Origin: Sphingomonas sp. AR_OL41
GTDB lineage: Bacteria > Pseudomonadota > Alphaproteobacteria > Sphingomonadales > Sphingomonadaceae
Length of the DNA: 64,000 bases
Assembly (NCBI RefSeq): GCF_029911635.1
Contig: NZ_JARYTI010000006.1
Coordinates: 116,200 to 180,199 of the forward strand
Direction of reading: 5' to 3'
The position numbers were made by a program, and so were the translations under genes. Below are positions 1 to 10,624 of this stretch, in pieces (the first letter of the stretch is position 1; each line of letters begins with the position of its first letter). The notes beneath the pieces are model-generated. The model saw only the letters and a list, made by a program, of their open reading frames with translations. It ran no database searches and was not told where the DNA came from.

Positions 1-1521
1 CCGCAAAGCCCGGCGGCGATGCTGACCGGCACCGCAACCACGATCTCGGACCAATATCACCAGCTGAAGGCCGGCGGCGACATCGCCGCGATTCTCGGCC
101 TGTGCAAATGCGTGGTCGAGGCCGACGATGCCGCACATGCGGCCGGCACGGCGACGGTGATCGACCATGCCTTCATCGCGCAGCACACCACCGGTTTCGA
201 CTCGTTCATCGCCCGCTGCAGCGCCGCCGACTGGGCCGAGATCGAGCAGGAAAGCGGCCTGACGCAGGAGGCGCTGCGCGCGGCGGCGCAGGTCTATATC
301 GAAGCGGAGCGGGTGATCGGCGTCTATGGCATGGGCCTGACGCAACACGCGCACGGCGCCCTCAACATCGCGATGTTGGTCAATCTGCTGTTGCTGCGCG
401 GCAATATCGGCAGGCCGGGCGCCGGCTGCTGCCCCGTGCGTGGGCACAGCAATGTGCAGGGCCAGCGCACCGTGGGCATTGCCGAGAAGGTGCACCTCAT
501 CCCGGTCGATCGGATCAAGGCGCTGTTCGACGTCGAGACGCCGCCCGAGGACGGTATGGCGATCGTCGCGGCGGTCGAAGCGCTGATCGCGGGCAAGGTG
601 CGCGCGTTCGTCTCTCTCGGCGGCAACCTGCTGCGCGCAGTGCCCGACCAGAAGCTGATGGAAACGGCCTGGGCGGCGCAGGAGCTGACGGTGATGGTCT
701 CGACCAAGCTCAACCGCAGCCACCTGTTTCCCGGCAAGACCGCCTATATCCTCCCCTGCCTCAGCCGCATGGAGGAAGACCGCCAGGCGGGCGGCGTGCA
801 GACGATCACCTCGGAAGACAGCTTCTCGATGATCAACGGCTCGATCGGCTTCCGGAAGCCGGCGTCGGAACATCTGCGCAGCGAGCTGGCGATCGTCACG
901 GGCATCGCCAAGGCGGCGCTGGCGCCATCGGACAAGCTGAAATGGGACGCATGGACCGCCGACTACGGACTGGTCCGCGATCTGATCGAGCAGACCTATC
1001 CCGATGATTTCCGCGACTATAACGCGCGGATGTACACGCCGGGCGGCTTTTATCGCGGTAACGGCGCGCATGAGCGGATCTGGAAGACCGAGAGCGGCAA
1101 GGCTGCCTTCACCACACCCGGCGAACTCAATTCGCTCGGCTTTGGCGACGCGCCGGGCCGGTTCCGGCTGATGACAATCAGGTCAAACGATCAGTTCAAC
1201 ACGACGATCTACGGCTATTCCGACCGCTTCCACGGGATCGAAGGGACGCGCGACGTTGTGCTGATGAACCCGGACGACATCGAAGCGGCGGGGCTGCGCG
1301 ACGGCGAGCAGGTGCGCCTGGTTACCGATGTCGACGATGGCGTCGACCGGCAGCTCGGCGGCCTGACGCTCACCGCCTACAAGCTGCCGCGCGGGACGAT
1401 CGCTGGCTATTATCCCGAGTGCAACGTGCTGGTGCCGCTGTCGCTGCACGACACGTTGTCGGGCACGCCGGCGTCGAAATCGATCCCGGTGCGGGTCGAA
1501 GCGGAAGGTGCCGGGCAGTAG
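1..1521 (+). CDS. FdhF/YdeP-family molybdopterin oxidoreductase, C-terminal part (5' truncated by window)
   Basis: The reading frame is open from base 1, so the gene begins outside the window; about 506 residues of a family usually near 750-770 aa are present. The segment RPGAGCCPVRGHSNVQG and the preceding run of hydrophobic residues are typical of the molybdopterin-binding core of formate-dehydrogenase-like enzymes of the YdeP group. The last 130 or so residues form the molydopterin-dinucleotide-binding beta-barrel domain (RLMTIRSNDQFNTTIYGY). The N-terminal iron-sulfur and metal-ligand region cannot be seen. The product should be a cytoplasmic bis-MGD enzyme; its real substrate is unknown for this family, some members being linked to acid resistance. 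It converges with the dsbD-like gene. It would depend on the same FdhD and MobA functions encoded at 23230-24557. Confidence 0.9.
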   Translation, partial: PQSPAAMLTGTATTISDQYHQLKAGGDIAAILGLCKCVVEADDAAHAAGTATVIDHAFIAQHTTGFDSFIARCSAADWAEIEQESGLTQEALRAAAQVYIEAERVIGVYGMGLTQHAHGALNIAMLVNLLLLRGNIGRPGAGCCPVRGHSNVQGQRTVGIAEKVHLIPVDRIKALFDVETPPEDGMAIVAAVEALIAGKVRAFVSLGGNLLRAVPDQKLMETAWAAQELTVMVSTKLNRSHLFPGKTAYILPCLSRMEEDRQAGGVQTITSEDSFSMINGSIGFRKPASEHLRSELAIVTGIAKAALAPSDKLKWDAWTADYGLVRDLIEQTYPDDFRDYNARMYTPGGFYRGNGAHERIWKTESGKAAFTTPGELNSLGFGDAPGRFRLMTIRSNDQFNTTIYGYSDRFHGIEGTRDVVLMNPDDIEAAGLRDGEQVRLVTDVDDGVDRQLGGLTLTAYKLPRGTIAGYYPECNVLVPLSLHDTLSGTPASKSIPVRVEAEGAGQ

Positions 1522-1530
1522 GCGCGCGGC

Positions 1531-3585
1531 CTAGCCGCCCAGCCCCGCCAGCATTCCCGGGGTGAGCACCTGCGGCAACACCTGCGGCTCGGCGGCACCC
1601 GGCGCGTAATAGAGATAGAGCGGCACGCCGGCACGGTTGTGCGCCTCGATGAAGCGACCGAGCGCGGCGTCGCCATTGGTCCAGTCGCCGACCAGCACCG
1701 CGACCTTGTGCTGGGCAAAGGCAGCGCGGGTCGCGTCGGTCTCGATCGCGGCCTTTTCGTTGACCTTGCAGGTCAGGCACCAGTCGGCGGTGAAATAGGC
1801 GAAGACCGGCCGCCCCTGCGCGCGCAACGCGGCGAGCCGCGCCTCGCTGAAGGCTTCGGCGCCCTCGACCTGCGCCGTGGCCGTCGCCGGACGATGGGTG
1901 CGCGACATGACCGCGACGCCCCATATCGTGATGCCGGCGAGCAGCACCAGCGTGACCGTGCCGAAGCCGAGGCCGCGCTTCTGTCGTCGCCCCGCCGCCC
2001 ACAGCATTAGCGCCAGGCCGAGCGCAGCACAGAGGCCGAGCGTCATCCCATCGACGCCGGTCTGGCGTCCCAGAACCCAGGCGAGCGCCAGCGCGGTGAG
2101 CCACATCGGGATCGACAGCCAGCGGCGGAAATGCTCCATCCACGCGCCGGGTCTCGGCAGGCGCTTGCGCAGCGCAGGCACGAAGCCGATCGCAAGGAAC
2201 GGCAGTGCGAGCCCGATGCCGAGCCCGGCGAACACCGCCAGTGCTGCCGGCCAGGGCAGCACCAGCGCCGCGCCGAGCGCCGCGCCCATGAACGGGCCGG
2301 TGCATGGCGTCGCGATGAAGGCGGCGAGCGCGCCGGTGGCGAACGCCCCGCCCGCCCCGCCCTTGCTGTTGACGAAGCCCGGGGTCGGGATCTCGAACAA
2401 CCCGCCAAGGTTGAGCGACAGCGCCACCGTCAACAGCAGCAGCACGATGACGACGCGTGCGTCCTGCAGCTGGAACGCCCAGCCGACCGCGCTGCCGCCG
2501 GCGCGCAGGCCGAGGATCGCACCGCCGAGCGCGAGGCAGACCGCGACGACGCCGGCGGTATAGGCCAATGCCTCGTGCCGCGCCTGGCGCTCGTCGAGAT
2601 GGCCGCGCGCGAGGCTCAGCGCCTTGAGGCTGAGGATCGGGAAGACGCACGGCATGATGTTGAGGATCAGGCCACCAAGGAGCGCCCCCGCCAGCGCGAT
2701 CAGCGTCGCCGACCAGACGCCGCGGGCGGGCGATGTCGCTGCGGAGGCCACTGACGCCGCAACCGAACCGGCCGTCGCGCTGATCGCCAGCGCCTGCCCT
2801 GCCCCAACACGCAACACGCCCGCAAGCGGCCCGGTCGCGCCGGCGCCGCCGGCCTTGGTCTCGACCACCAGCCGGTCGCCGTCGCGCGTTACGGTCTGCG
2901 GCGCGGCATAGTCGACGAGGCCGGTGGTGACGGGGAAGAAGTAGCCCTGATCGAGCGGCGCCGATGCCGGATAGGGAATGGCGATACGGAGCTTGCCGCC
3001 GCTCGCCTGGAAGGTCGCGGCGCCGCCGAGAGGGCGCGGCAAGGCGCGGCGCCAGCCGTCGAAGCGCGTCCGCGTCGCCGGATCGATCGCGCCGTTGCCG
3101 ACCGTCAGCGCGAGCGTCAGATCGGCCTGTTCGGGCACGCACACTTCGCGCGTGCAGACGAGATACTGTGCGTGAAGCTTGATCGGAAGCGCGGTGCCCA
3201 TCGCGAGCCCGGCCGGAATCTTGAGCGTGACGAGCGGTGCATAGGGCGTTTCGAACACATAGTTCATCAATCCGGCGATCAGCAGCGTGCCGGGCATCGG
3301 ATAGCGCGGCGGCGAGATGGTCGCGCCCGCCGGCAGTTTCCAGTCGAGCTTGGCCGGGAAGCCGGCATCGCCGGGGTTTTCCCAATAGCCGTGCCAGCCG
3401 GGCTGCGGCGTGGTGTCGAGTGCGAGCGTCACTTCGCTGCCGGCGGCTGGCTGTGTGGTCTCGGCGACGAGGCGGATCGCGAGATGCGGGCCGGGATCGT
3501 TGGGCGATGGCTCGGCGGCGCCTGCCGCGCCGGCCCAGGCCAGCAGGCCCAGCATCGTCATGATCACGTAACCGAAGGCGCGCAT
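1531..3585 (-). CDS. dsbD: DsbD-family thiol:disulfide interchange protein
   Basis: A 684-aa inner-membrane protein that would carry electrons from cytoplasmic thioredoxin to periplasmic thiols. Order of parts: signal peptide (about residues 1-24), a periplasmic N-terminal beta domain holding the Cys pair of VCTREVC, a central hydrophobic region of about eight helices with the conserved Cys motifs MPCVFP and ATPCTGP, and a C-terminal thioredoxin domain with the active site WCLTC. It is longer than E. coli DsbD (565 aa), with an extended N-terminal part like ScsB-type members involved in copper tolerance. The start at 3585 is chosen because the signal peptide begins there; in-frame codons upstream add only a charged stretch. 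It is divergent from phoK with about 80 bp between them. Confidence 0.9.
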   Translation of the reverse strand: MRAFGYVIMTMLGLLAWAGAAGAAEPSPNDPGPHLAIRLVAETTQPAAGSEVTLALDTTPQPGWHGYWENPGDAGFPAKLDWKLPAGATISPPRYPMPGTLLIAGLMNYVFETPYAPLVTLKIPAGLAMGTALPIKLHAQYLVCTREVCVPEQADLTLALTVGNGAIDPATRTRFDGWRRALPRPLGGAATFQASGGKLRIAIPYPASAPLDQGYFFPVTTGLVDYAAPQTVTRDGDRLVVETKAGGAGATGPLAGVLRVGAGQALAISATAGSVAASVASAATSPARGVWSATLIALAGALLGGLILNIMPCVFPILSLKALSLARGHLDERQARHEALAYTAGVVAVCLALGGAILGLRAGGSAVGWAFQLQDARVVIVLLLLTVALSLNLGGLFEIPTPGFVNSKGGAGGAFATGALAAFIATPCTGPFMGAALGAALVLPWPAALAVFAGLGIGLALPFLAIGFVPALRKRLPRPGAWMEHFRRWLSIPMWLTALALAWVLGRQTGVDGMTLGLCAALGLALMLWAAGRRQKRGLGFGTVTLVLLAGITIWGVAVMSRTHRPATATAQVEGAEAFSEARLAALRAQGRPVFAYFTADWCLTCKVNEKAAIETDATRAAFAQHKVAVLVGDWTNGDAALGRFIEAHNRAGVPLYLYYAPGAAEPQVLPQVLTPGMLAGLGG

Positions 3586-3665
3586 CGCTGATCCTTGCCG
3601 CAACAAACAGGCTTGCCCATAGCGGGCGATCGCCGCCAATGCACCCGATCACCCGAGGACATAAG

Positions 3666-5297
3666 ATGAAACGTCTCGCTTCGCTCGCCGCCCTTGCCGC
3701 CGCACTGGTTTCCGCACCGATCGAAGCGCAGAAGGCACCGCCGCCCGCCGCGGCACCCAAGCTGCTCGTGGTCGTATCGGTCGACCAGTTCTCGGCCGAC
3801 CTGTTCGCCGAATATCGCAACCATGCCACCGGCGGCTTCGCGCGGCTGCTCAAGGGCGCGGTGTTCCCGCACGGCTATCAGAGCCATGCCGCGACCGAGA
3901 CCTGCCCGGGCCATTCGACGATCCTGACCGGGTTTCGCCCCGAGCATACCGGGATCATCGCCAACAACTGGGTCGACCAGCGCGTCGCGCGCGCCGACAA
4001 GACGGTCTATTGCGCCGAGGACGAGAGCGTGCCCGGCATGACCTCGCAGAACTACACCGTGTCCGACAAGCATCTGCGCGTGCCGACGCTCGGCGAGCGG
4101 ATGAAGATGGCCAACGCCGCGACGCGCGTCGTCTCGGTCGCGGGCAAGGACCGGGCGGCGGTGATGATGGGCGGGCACAAGGTCGACGAGCTGTGGTGGT
4201 GGGACGGCAAGGCCTTCGTCTCCTATGCCGGCCGCGCAACGCCGCCAGTGGTGACGCGCGCCAACGCCGCGACCGCAGCGTTGATCGCGCAGGCCCAGCC
4301 CGCGCTCGACACGCCGGCCTGGTGCCTGTCGCACGACAAGGCGGTCCCGCTGGCCGATGGCAAGTCGGTCGGCACGGGCCATTTCGAGCGGACGGCGGGC
4401 GACGCCAAGGCGTTCCGCGCGTCGCCCGCGTTCGACGCCGCGATCGTCGCGCTGGCGGCGGGGCTGGTCCAGGACATGAAGCTCGGCCAGGGCAAGACCA
4501 CCGACATCATCTCGATCGGTGCCTCGGCGACCGATTATGTCGGCCACAGCTACGGCACCGAGGGCGCCGAGATGTGCATCCAGCTGTCGCAGCTCGACAC
4601 GACGCTGGGCAAGTTCTTCGGCGTGCTCGACCGGACCGGCGTCGACTATGAGGTGGTGCTGACCGCCGACCATGGCGGCAACGACCTGCCCGAGCGCGAG
4701 GTGACGAGCGGCATCCCCGAGGCGCAGCGCGTCGATCTCGCACTGGCACCGGCGGTGATGGGCAAGGCGATCGCCGCCAAGCTCGGCATCACCGGCGCGA
4801 CGCTGCGCGGCGACATCCCCAATGGCGATGTCTGGCTCGACGCCGCGCTGACCCCGGCGCAGCGCAGCATGGTGCTCGATGCCGCGGTCGCGGCCTATAG
4901 TGCGCACCCGCAGGTCGCCGCGGTGTTCACCGCCGCGCAGATCCGCGCCTCGGCCGAGCCGAGCGGGCCGCCGGAAGGCTGGACGCTGCTGCAAAAGGCG
5001 CGCGCCTCGTATGACGCGGAGCGCTCGGGCGACCTGCTCGTCTTCCTCAAGCCGCGCGTGACGGCGATCCCCGATGCGCTGCACGGCTATGTCGCGACGC
5101 ATGGCAGCCCGTGGGACTATGACCGCCGCGTGCCGATCCTGTTCTGGCGAAAGGGCATGGCCGGCTTCGAGCACCCCGCCGGGATCGAGACGGTCGACAT
5201 CGCCCCGACGCTCGCCGCGCAGATCGGGCTCGCGCTGCCCAAGCTCGACGGCACATGCCGCGATCTCGGCGCCGGCCAGGGCGCGCCCTGCCGCTGA
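3666..5297 (+). CDS. phoK: PhoK-type alkaline phosphatase, exported
   Basis: A 543-aa exported phosphomonoesterase of the PafA/PhoK branch of the alkaline phosphatase superfamily. The signal peptide ends near residue 21 (PIEA-Q). The nucleophile motif is ATETCPGHSTILTG, with Thr79 as the likely phosphoacceptor, matching the Thr nucleophile of PafA and PhoK in place of the Ser of E. coli PhoA. Metal-site segments SVDQF (Asp40) and TADHGGNDLPE are present. Many stretches, including GIIANNW, YCAEDES and VSVAGKDRAA, match what I remember of the Sphingomonas sp. BSAR-1 PhoK enzyme. ATG 3666 has a GAGGA ribosome site and leads straight into the signal peptide; an upstream in-frame ATG at 3639 is less likely. 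Expected role: release of phosphate from organic esters in the periplasm or medium. Confidence 0.93.
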   Translation: MKRLASLAALAAALVSAPIEAQKAPPPAAAPKLLVVVSVDQFSADLFAEYRNHATGGFARLLKGAVFPHGYQSHAATETCPGHSTILTGFRPEHTGIIANNWVDQRVARADKTVYCAEDESVPGMTSQNYTVSDKHLRVPTLGERMKMANAATRVVSVAGKDRAAVMMGGHKVDELWWWDGKAFVSYAGRATPPVVTRANAATAALIAQAQPALDTPAWCLSHDKAVPLADGKSVGTGHFERTAGDAKAFRASPAFDAAIVALAAGLVQDMKLGQGKTTDIISIGASATDYVGHSYGTEGAEMCIQLSQLDTTLGKFFGVLDRTGVDYEVVLTADHGGNDLPEREVTSGIPEAQRVDLALAPAVMGKAIAAKLGITGATLRGDIPNGDVWLDAALTPAQRSMVLDAAVAAYSAHPQVAAVFTAAQIRASAEPSGPPEGWTLLQKARASYDAERSGDLLVFLKPRVTAIPDALHGYVATHGSPWDYDRRVPILFWRKGMAGFEHPAGIETVDIAPTLAAQIGLALPKLDGTCRDLGAGQGAPCR

Positions 5298-5370
5298 GCA
5301 AGGGCTGCAACATTTCGACATCGTGCGGTAACGCGCGGCTCCGATCGCGACGTCGCGAAAGGACAGTGCG

Positions 5371-5556
5371 ATGCGATCGAGACGATCACCGACCCAACAA
5401 CAATCGGGCTGCGCGATCGGCCAGCATCGCCCCTATCGCGTGATCAGCGAGCCGGGCACACCCGAGGTCGAACGCGCGATCTGCCGCGATTGCGGATCGG
5501 ATCTGCTGCGCACGCGCGCGACGCGGCGGTGGTTGTTCTCGGGAATGCTCGGATAG
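5371..5556 (+). CDS. small hypothetical protein with one CxxC motif
   Basis: A 61-aa basic protein with a single CRDCG motif in its middle and a C-terminal segment RATRRWLFSGMLG. An AAAGGA ribosome site sits about 7 nt before the ATG. The spacing of one CxxC followed by a TRRW-type aromatic tail resembles short zinc-ribbon-like proteins I have seen in sphingomonad genomes, but one CxxC pair alone would bind metal only as a dimer. No function can be assigned. It lies in its own slot between phoK and the convergent beta-helix gene, and no larger gene overlaps it, which supports it being real. Confidence 0.6.
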   Translation: MRSRRSPTQQQSGCAIGQHRPYRVISEPGTPEVERAICRDCGSDLLRTRATRRWLFSGMLG

Positions 5557-5572
5557 CGCCCGCCCGGGCGCT
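5555..5572. terminator. short GC-rich inverted repeat between convergent genes
   Basis: AGCGCCCG and CGGGCGCT face each other around CC, exactly between the stop codons of the convergent genes at 5556 and 5576. There is no T-run, so use as an intrinsic terminator is only a guess. Confidence 0.3.
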
Positions 5573-5575
5573 GCC

Positions 5576-6508
5576 TCAGCGCGTCTCGAAGGGGCGGATG
5601 CCGGCACCGAGGCGGTTGGCGCCAAGCGCCAGCCGTTCATGGCTATAGTCGGCGAGGAAGGCGGGGCTGCGCGATTCGCCCGGTGCGAGGCTGGCGACAT
5701 TGCCTTCGACGCGCAACCCGGCGGCCGGGTAGGTCTTGCGCTCGGCGGCGACGACGATGAACGCCGTCCAGTTCTCCTTGTCGCGACCCTGAACGAAAGT
5801 GTTGCCCGAGATCAGCCCGGTACCGCCCTCGGGTAGATCGATCATATAGTTGGTCTTGTGCCCGGCGGTATCGTCAAAGCTGTTGTCGGTGATGGTGGCA
5901 TGCGGCACGCGCAGCTTGACATAATGGCCACCGGAGCCGCGCTCGAAACGCGAATTGGTGATCGTCACCGAGCCCTGATTGGCGAGGTAGATGGCGTGCG
6001 CGCAGTCGGGCGTCTGGTCACACTGGCCGAGACCGGAAAAGGTCGAATGGTCGATCGTGATGCGCTGGCCCGTCGGCTCGCCGCCGAGGATACCTTCCTG
6101 GCTGTCGAGGAACATCGCGTTGCGCACCACCAGTTCGCCCATCTCGGTGCGGATGCCGGCACCATTGCCGTCAGCCACCTGGATGCCGCGGAACACCAGG
6201 CCGTCGATCGCCGCGCGCTGCCCGCGCAGTACGAACGCCGCCTTGCCCTCGCACGCCGTGCCCTCGAAGATCGCCGTGCCGGGCGTCACCGCCTTGAAAG
6301 TGATGTCGCCGCCCTGCTGCACGGTGCACTGATGATAGACGCCGGGCGCGATCATGATCGTCGCCTTGCCCATCCGCACCGACTGCACCGCGTCATTGAC
6401 CGTGGCGAACCCCTCCCCGGTCTCGGCGATGGTGAACGGTGCGCGCTGCTGCTGCGCGGCGGCGGGTGCGGCGAGCGCGAGGGCGATGAGCGGGAGGGTA
6501 CGGCGCAT
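5576..6508 (-). CDS. exported right-handed beta-helix (pectin-lyase-fold) protein
   Basis: A 310-aa protein with a clear signal peptide (ALAAPAAA-Q, cleavage near residue 18). The body carries successive short beta-helix rungs of the form ITIDHSTF, VTITNSRF, ATITDNSF and LISGNTF, which is the pattern of right-handed parallel beta-helix proteins. Two Cys pairs (near residues 62/85 and the CDQTPDC segment) could form disulfides in the periplasm. No catalytic residue set of pectate lyase or polygalacturonase is obvious, so carbohydrate binding or modification is possible but unproven. It is transcribed toward the CxxC gene and away from the membrane-protein/regulator unit. Confidence 0.8.
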   Translation of the reverse strand: MRRTLPLIALALAAPAAAQQQRAPFTIAETGEGFATVNDAVQSVRMGKATIMIAPGVYHQCTVQQGGDITFKAVTPGTAIFEGTACEGKAAFVLRGQRAAIDGLVFRGIQVADGNGAGIRTEMGELVVRNAMFLDSQEGILGGEPTGQRITIDHSTFSGLGQCDQTPDCAHAIYLANQGSVTITNSRFERGSGGHYVKLRVPHATITDNSFDDTAGHKTNYMIDLPEGGTGLISGNTFVQGRDKENWTAFIVVAAERKTYPAAGLRVEGNVASLAPGESRSPAFLADYSHERLALGANRLGAGIRPFETR

Positions 6509-6670
6509 AAGACGGTTCCTTTGCCCCTGCCTGCGCGCATGGAGCCGAAAAGGGGAAGGCGCGAAGACGGTTAATCGCGCGGCCCGGCGTCTCAGGGGCT
6601 TAGCCGTGGCGCCCCTTGTCCCGTTCCGGTGCGCGTGGGCGCCGCTTTAACAGGCCGCCCCGACGATCAC

Positions 6671-6685
6671 TTTCCACAATGGAAA
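6671..6685. promoter_or_regulatory. operator 1: palindrome TTTCCACAATGGAAA
   Basis: A 15-bp palindrome, TTTCCA-N3-TGGAAA, just upstream of a -35-like hexamer. A second copy lies 52 bp away centre to centre. It is probably the binding site of the winged-helix regulator encoded two genes downstream. Confidence 0.65.
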
Positions 6686-6693
6686 ATTATCAC

Positions 6694-6722
6694 TTGACGA
6701 CTCGGAAAGCGACCGCCATAAC
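6694..6722 (+). promoter_or_regulatory. sigma-70-type promoter between the two operators
   Basis: TTGACG (6694-6699) and CATAAC (6717-6722) are separated by 17 bp. The promoter sits exactly between the two TTTCCA-N3-TGGAAA palindromes, so the downstream palindrome would cover the transcription start. Confidence 0.6.
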
Positions 6723-6737
6723 TTTCCATATTGGAAA
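6723..6737. promoter_or_regulatory. operator 2: palindrome TTTCCATATTGGAAA
   Basis: The second copy of the TTTCCA-N3-TGGAAA dyad. It abuts the -10 hexamer and ends 13 bp before the start codon at 6751. Occupancy here would block transcription initiation, consistent with repression. Confidence 0.65.
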
Positions 6738-6750
6738 CTGGAGAAACGTC

Positions 6751-7200
6751 ATGCAGCCCTCTTCCACCGAAGCCGCCGAAGCGCTGGCCGCGATGCGCGC
6801 GTCGCAGGCGCGGCTCGCACTCGCCGCCGATTGCCCGCCGCAGCGCCATTTCGCCTTTGCCGTGCTGATGGGCGGGCTCGTCGCGACACCGGCGCTGCCG
6901 TCCTTCTATGCCTTGCTGACGGAAGGCGTGCTGCTGATCGGCGTTGCGCTCGTGGTGCGTTGGGATCGGCGGCGGACGGGGATGTTCATCAACGGCTATC
7001 GCGCCGGGCGGACGCGACCGCTCACCTTCCTGATGCTGGCGATCATTCTCGCGCTGTATTTCGGCGGCATGACGCTGGTGCGCTATCGCGGCCTGTGGTG
7101 GGGGCCATTGGCGACCGGCGCAGTCGCTACGATCATCGGCTATTATGCCAGCATCCTGTGGCAGCGCGTTTTCAGCCGCGAGATGGGGCTGACCGCGTGA
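6751..7200 (+). CDS. small integral membrane protein, regulator-linked
   Basis: A 149-aa protein with a hydrophilic N-terminal 35 residues and about four membrane helices (around residues 37-50, 52-68, 88-106 and 116-136). The start at 6751 has GGAGA about 8 nt upstream and follows the second operator directly; in-frame extension upstream would run through the promoter. Its stop codon overlaps the GTG of the downstream winged-helix gene (GTGA), so the two are translationally coupled. A membrane protein coupled to a small HTH regulator is a common arrangement in which the membrane protein's gene is repressed by its partner. No domain is recognised and no substrate is suggested. Confidence 0.85.
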   Translation: MQPSSTEAAEALAAMRASQARLALAADCPPQRHFAFAVLMGGLVATPALPSFYALLTEGVLLIGVALVVRWDRRRTGMFINGYRAGRTRPLTFLMLAIILALYFGGMTLVRYRGLWWGPLATGAVATIIGYYASILWQRVFSREMGLTA

Positions 7201-7541
7201 CAGCGCGACTGACCTTCGATCCGGTGATCCACGCCCCTGCCCGGCTGCAGATCATGGCGGTGCTCGCCGGGGTGCAGGACGCCGAGTTCGCGATGTTGCG
7301 CACGACCGCCGACGTCAGCGATTCGGTGCTGTCGAAGCACCTCGCGGCGCTGAACGAGGCGGGGTATGTCCGGCTCCGCAAGGCCGCGCTGGACGGGCGC
7401 CAGCGCACCTGGGTGTCGCTGACCCGCACCGGGCGGACGGCGTTCCGCGACCATGTCGCGGCGCTGACCGCGCTGGCGCGGGTTGCCGACGCGGTCGATG
7501 ACGCTGCGGTGTCGGGCGATCTGGCGTTGGGAAGCGTCTGA
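7197..7541 (+). CDS. winged-helix transcriptional regulator (ArsR/MarR-like, HTH_34 type)
   Basis: A 114-aa protein made almost wholly of one winged helix: APARLQIMAVLAG is the first helix, SDSVLSKHLAALNEAGYV the HTH, and RLRK...GRQRTWVSLTRTGR the wing. This matches the short 'winged helix DNA-binding' regulators (HTH_34) often co-transcribed with a membrane protein. The GTG start at 7197 overlaps the previous stop by 4 bp and leads into the conserved N-terminus. It most likely binds the two TTTCCA-N3-TGGAAA palindromes upstream of the operon and represses it. The inducing signal is unknown. Confidence 0.88.
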   Translation: MTARLTFDPVIHAPARLQIMAVLAGVQDAEFAMLRTTADVSDSVLSKHLAALNEAGYVRLRKAALDGRQRTWVSLTRTGRTAFRDHVAALTALARVADAVDDAAVSGDLALGSV

Positions 7542-7692
7542 AAGCGACGCTGCGGACTCGCGGGAGACTCCAACCGTTCGGCCCCGATACTCCCTGTTAT
7601 TGCCTGCAAAGCGTTTCTTGAGGCGGAATCGATCGCGTCGTCGATATTAAATCGCTTTATTTCATTATTTTATCGAGAGGGCCGTGTTGGAG

Positions 7693-7724
7693 ATAACAAG
7701 TGGGATAACAAGACCCATAACAAG
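7693..7724. repeat. three ATAACAAG units at 12-bp spacing
   Basis: ATAACAAG occurs at 7693, 7705 and 7717, each exactly 12 bp apart, and a fourth partial copy (ATAACAG) at 7738 is out of step. The units lie at the edge of an A+T-rich pocket in a convergent intergenic region. Function is unknown. Confidence 0.7.
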
Positions 7725-7946
7725 CGAATGCACGGCGATAACAGACGCGGCGCGGCGCAAGATAATCCAACGATGAGAAACAACCGGGCGCAGCGCGCGC
7801 GGCGGCGGCGACATTGGGAGCGCGCGCGATAAGATTGAATCGGGCCGCGATCGCCGATCCGTGGCTCCGGTTGCCTGGCGCACGAAGGGCTCCGCCTTCA
7901 AGGCTGGGATGCGCGCAAACTGTGACGATAGCGCGCGAGGCACGGT

Positions 7947-7973
7947 GGATGCCGGAACAAGTCCGGCATGACG
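7947..7973 (-). repeat. 27-bp dispersed hairpin repeat (8-5-8)
   Basis: On the minus strand it reads as CGTC, an 8-nt arm, a CTTGT loop, the matching 8-nt arm and CC. The arms ATGCCGGA and TCCGGCAT pair perfectly. The same backbone with different but still paired arms recurs at 48723-48749. Such repeats are frequent in sphingomonad genomes from my general knowledge. Confidence 0.75.
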
Positions 7974-8006
7974 GAGTGGGGCGGGTCAGGTCGGGCGCGG
8001 CGAAGC

Positions 8007-10598
<2,592 letters not shown>

Positions 10599-10624
10599 TG
10601 AAATTCCTGTTTCATACTTTCTCA

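Larger units (their letters stand above)
7542..8006. other. 465-bp stretch without a recognisable gene
   Basis: No coding sequence is convincing here. The stretch holds an A+T-rich pocket (about 7625-7680) that stands out from the surrounding GC-rich DNA, a 12-bp tandem repeat (7693-7724) and one 27-bp hairpin repeat (7947-7973). The flanking genes converge on it, so transcription could end within it, but no classical stem plus T-run was found. Confidence 0.7.

Noticed and set aside
1370..3853. Open frame of 827 codons on the minus strand overlapping the dsbD-like gene
   Set aside because: It is the out-of-frame shadow of the DsbD-like gene; composition is low-complexity Arg/Ala and it crosses two genes and a promoter region.
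3564..5321. 585-codon open frame antisense to phoK
   Set aside because: The plus-strand frame has PhoK motifs; the antisense frame has none and overlaps the dsbD-like start.
7693..7744. CRISPR-like array in the ATAACAAG repeats
   Set aside because: Units are 8 bp at 12-bp spacing, far too short for repeats and spacers, and no cas gene is present.
7665..7943. 92-codon minus-strand frame in the gene-poor gap
   Set aside because: No ribosome site or known motif, and the C-terminal part is just translation of the 12-bp repeats.
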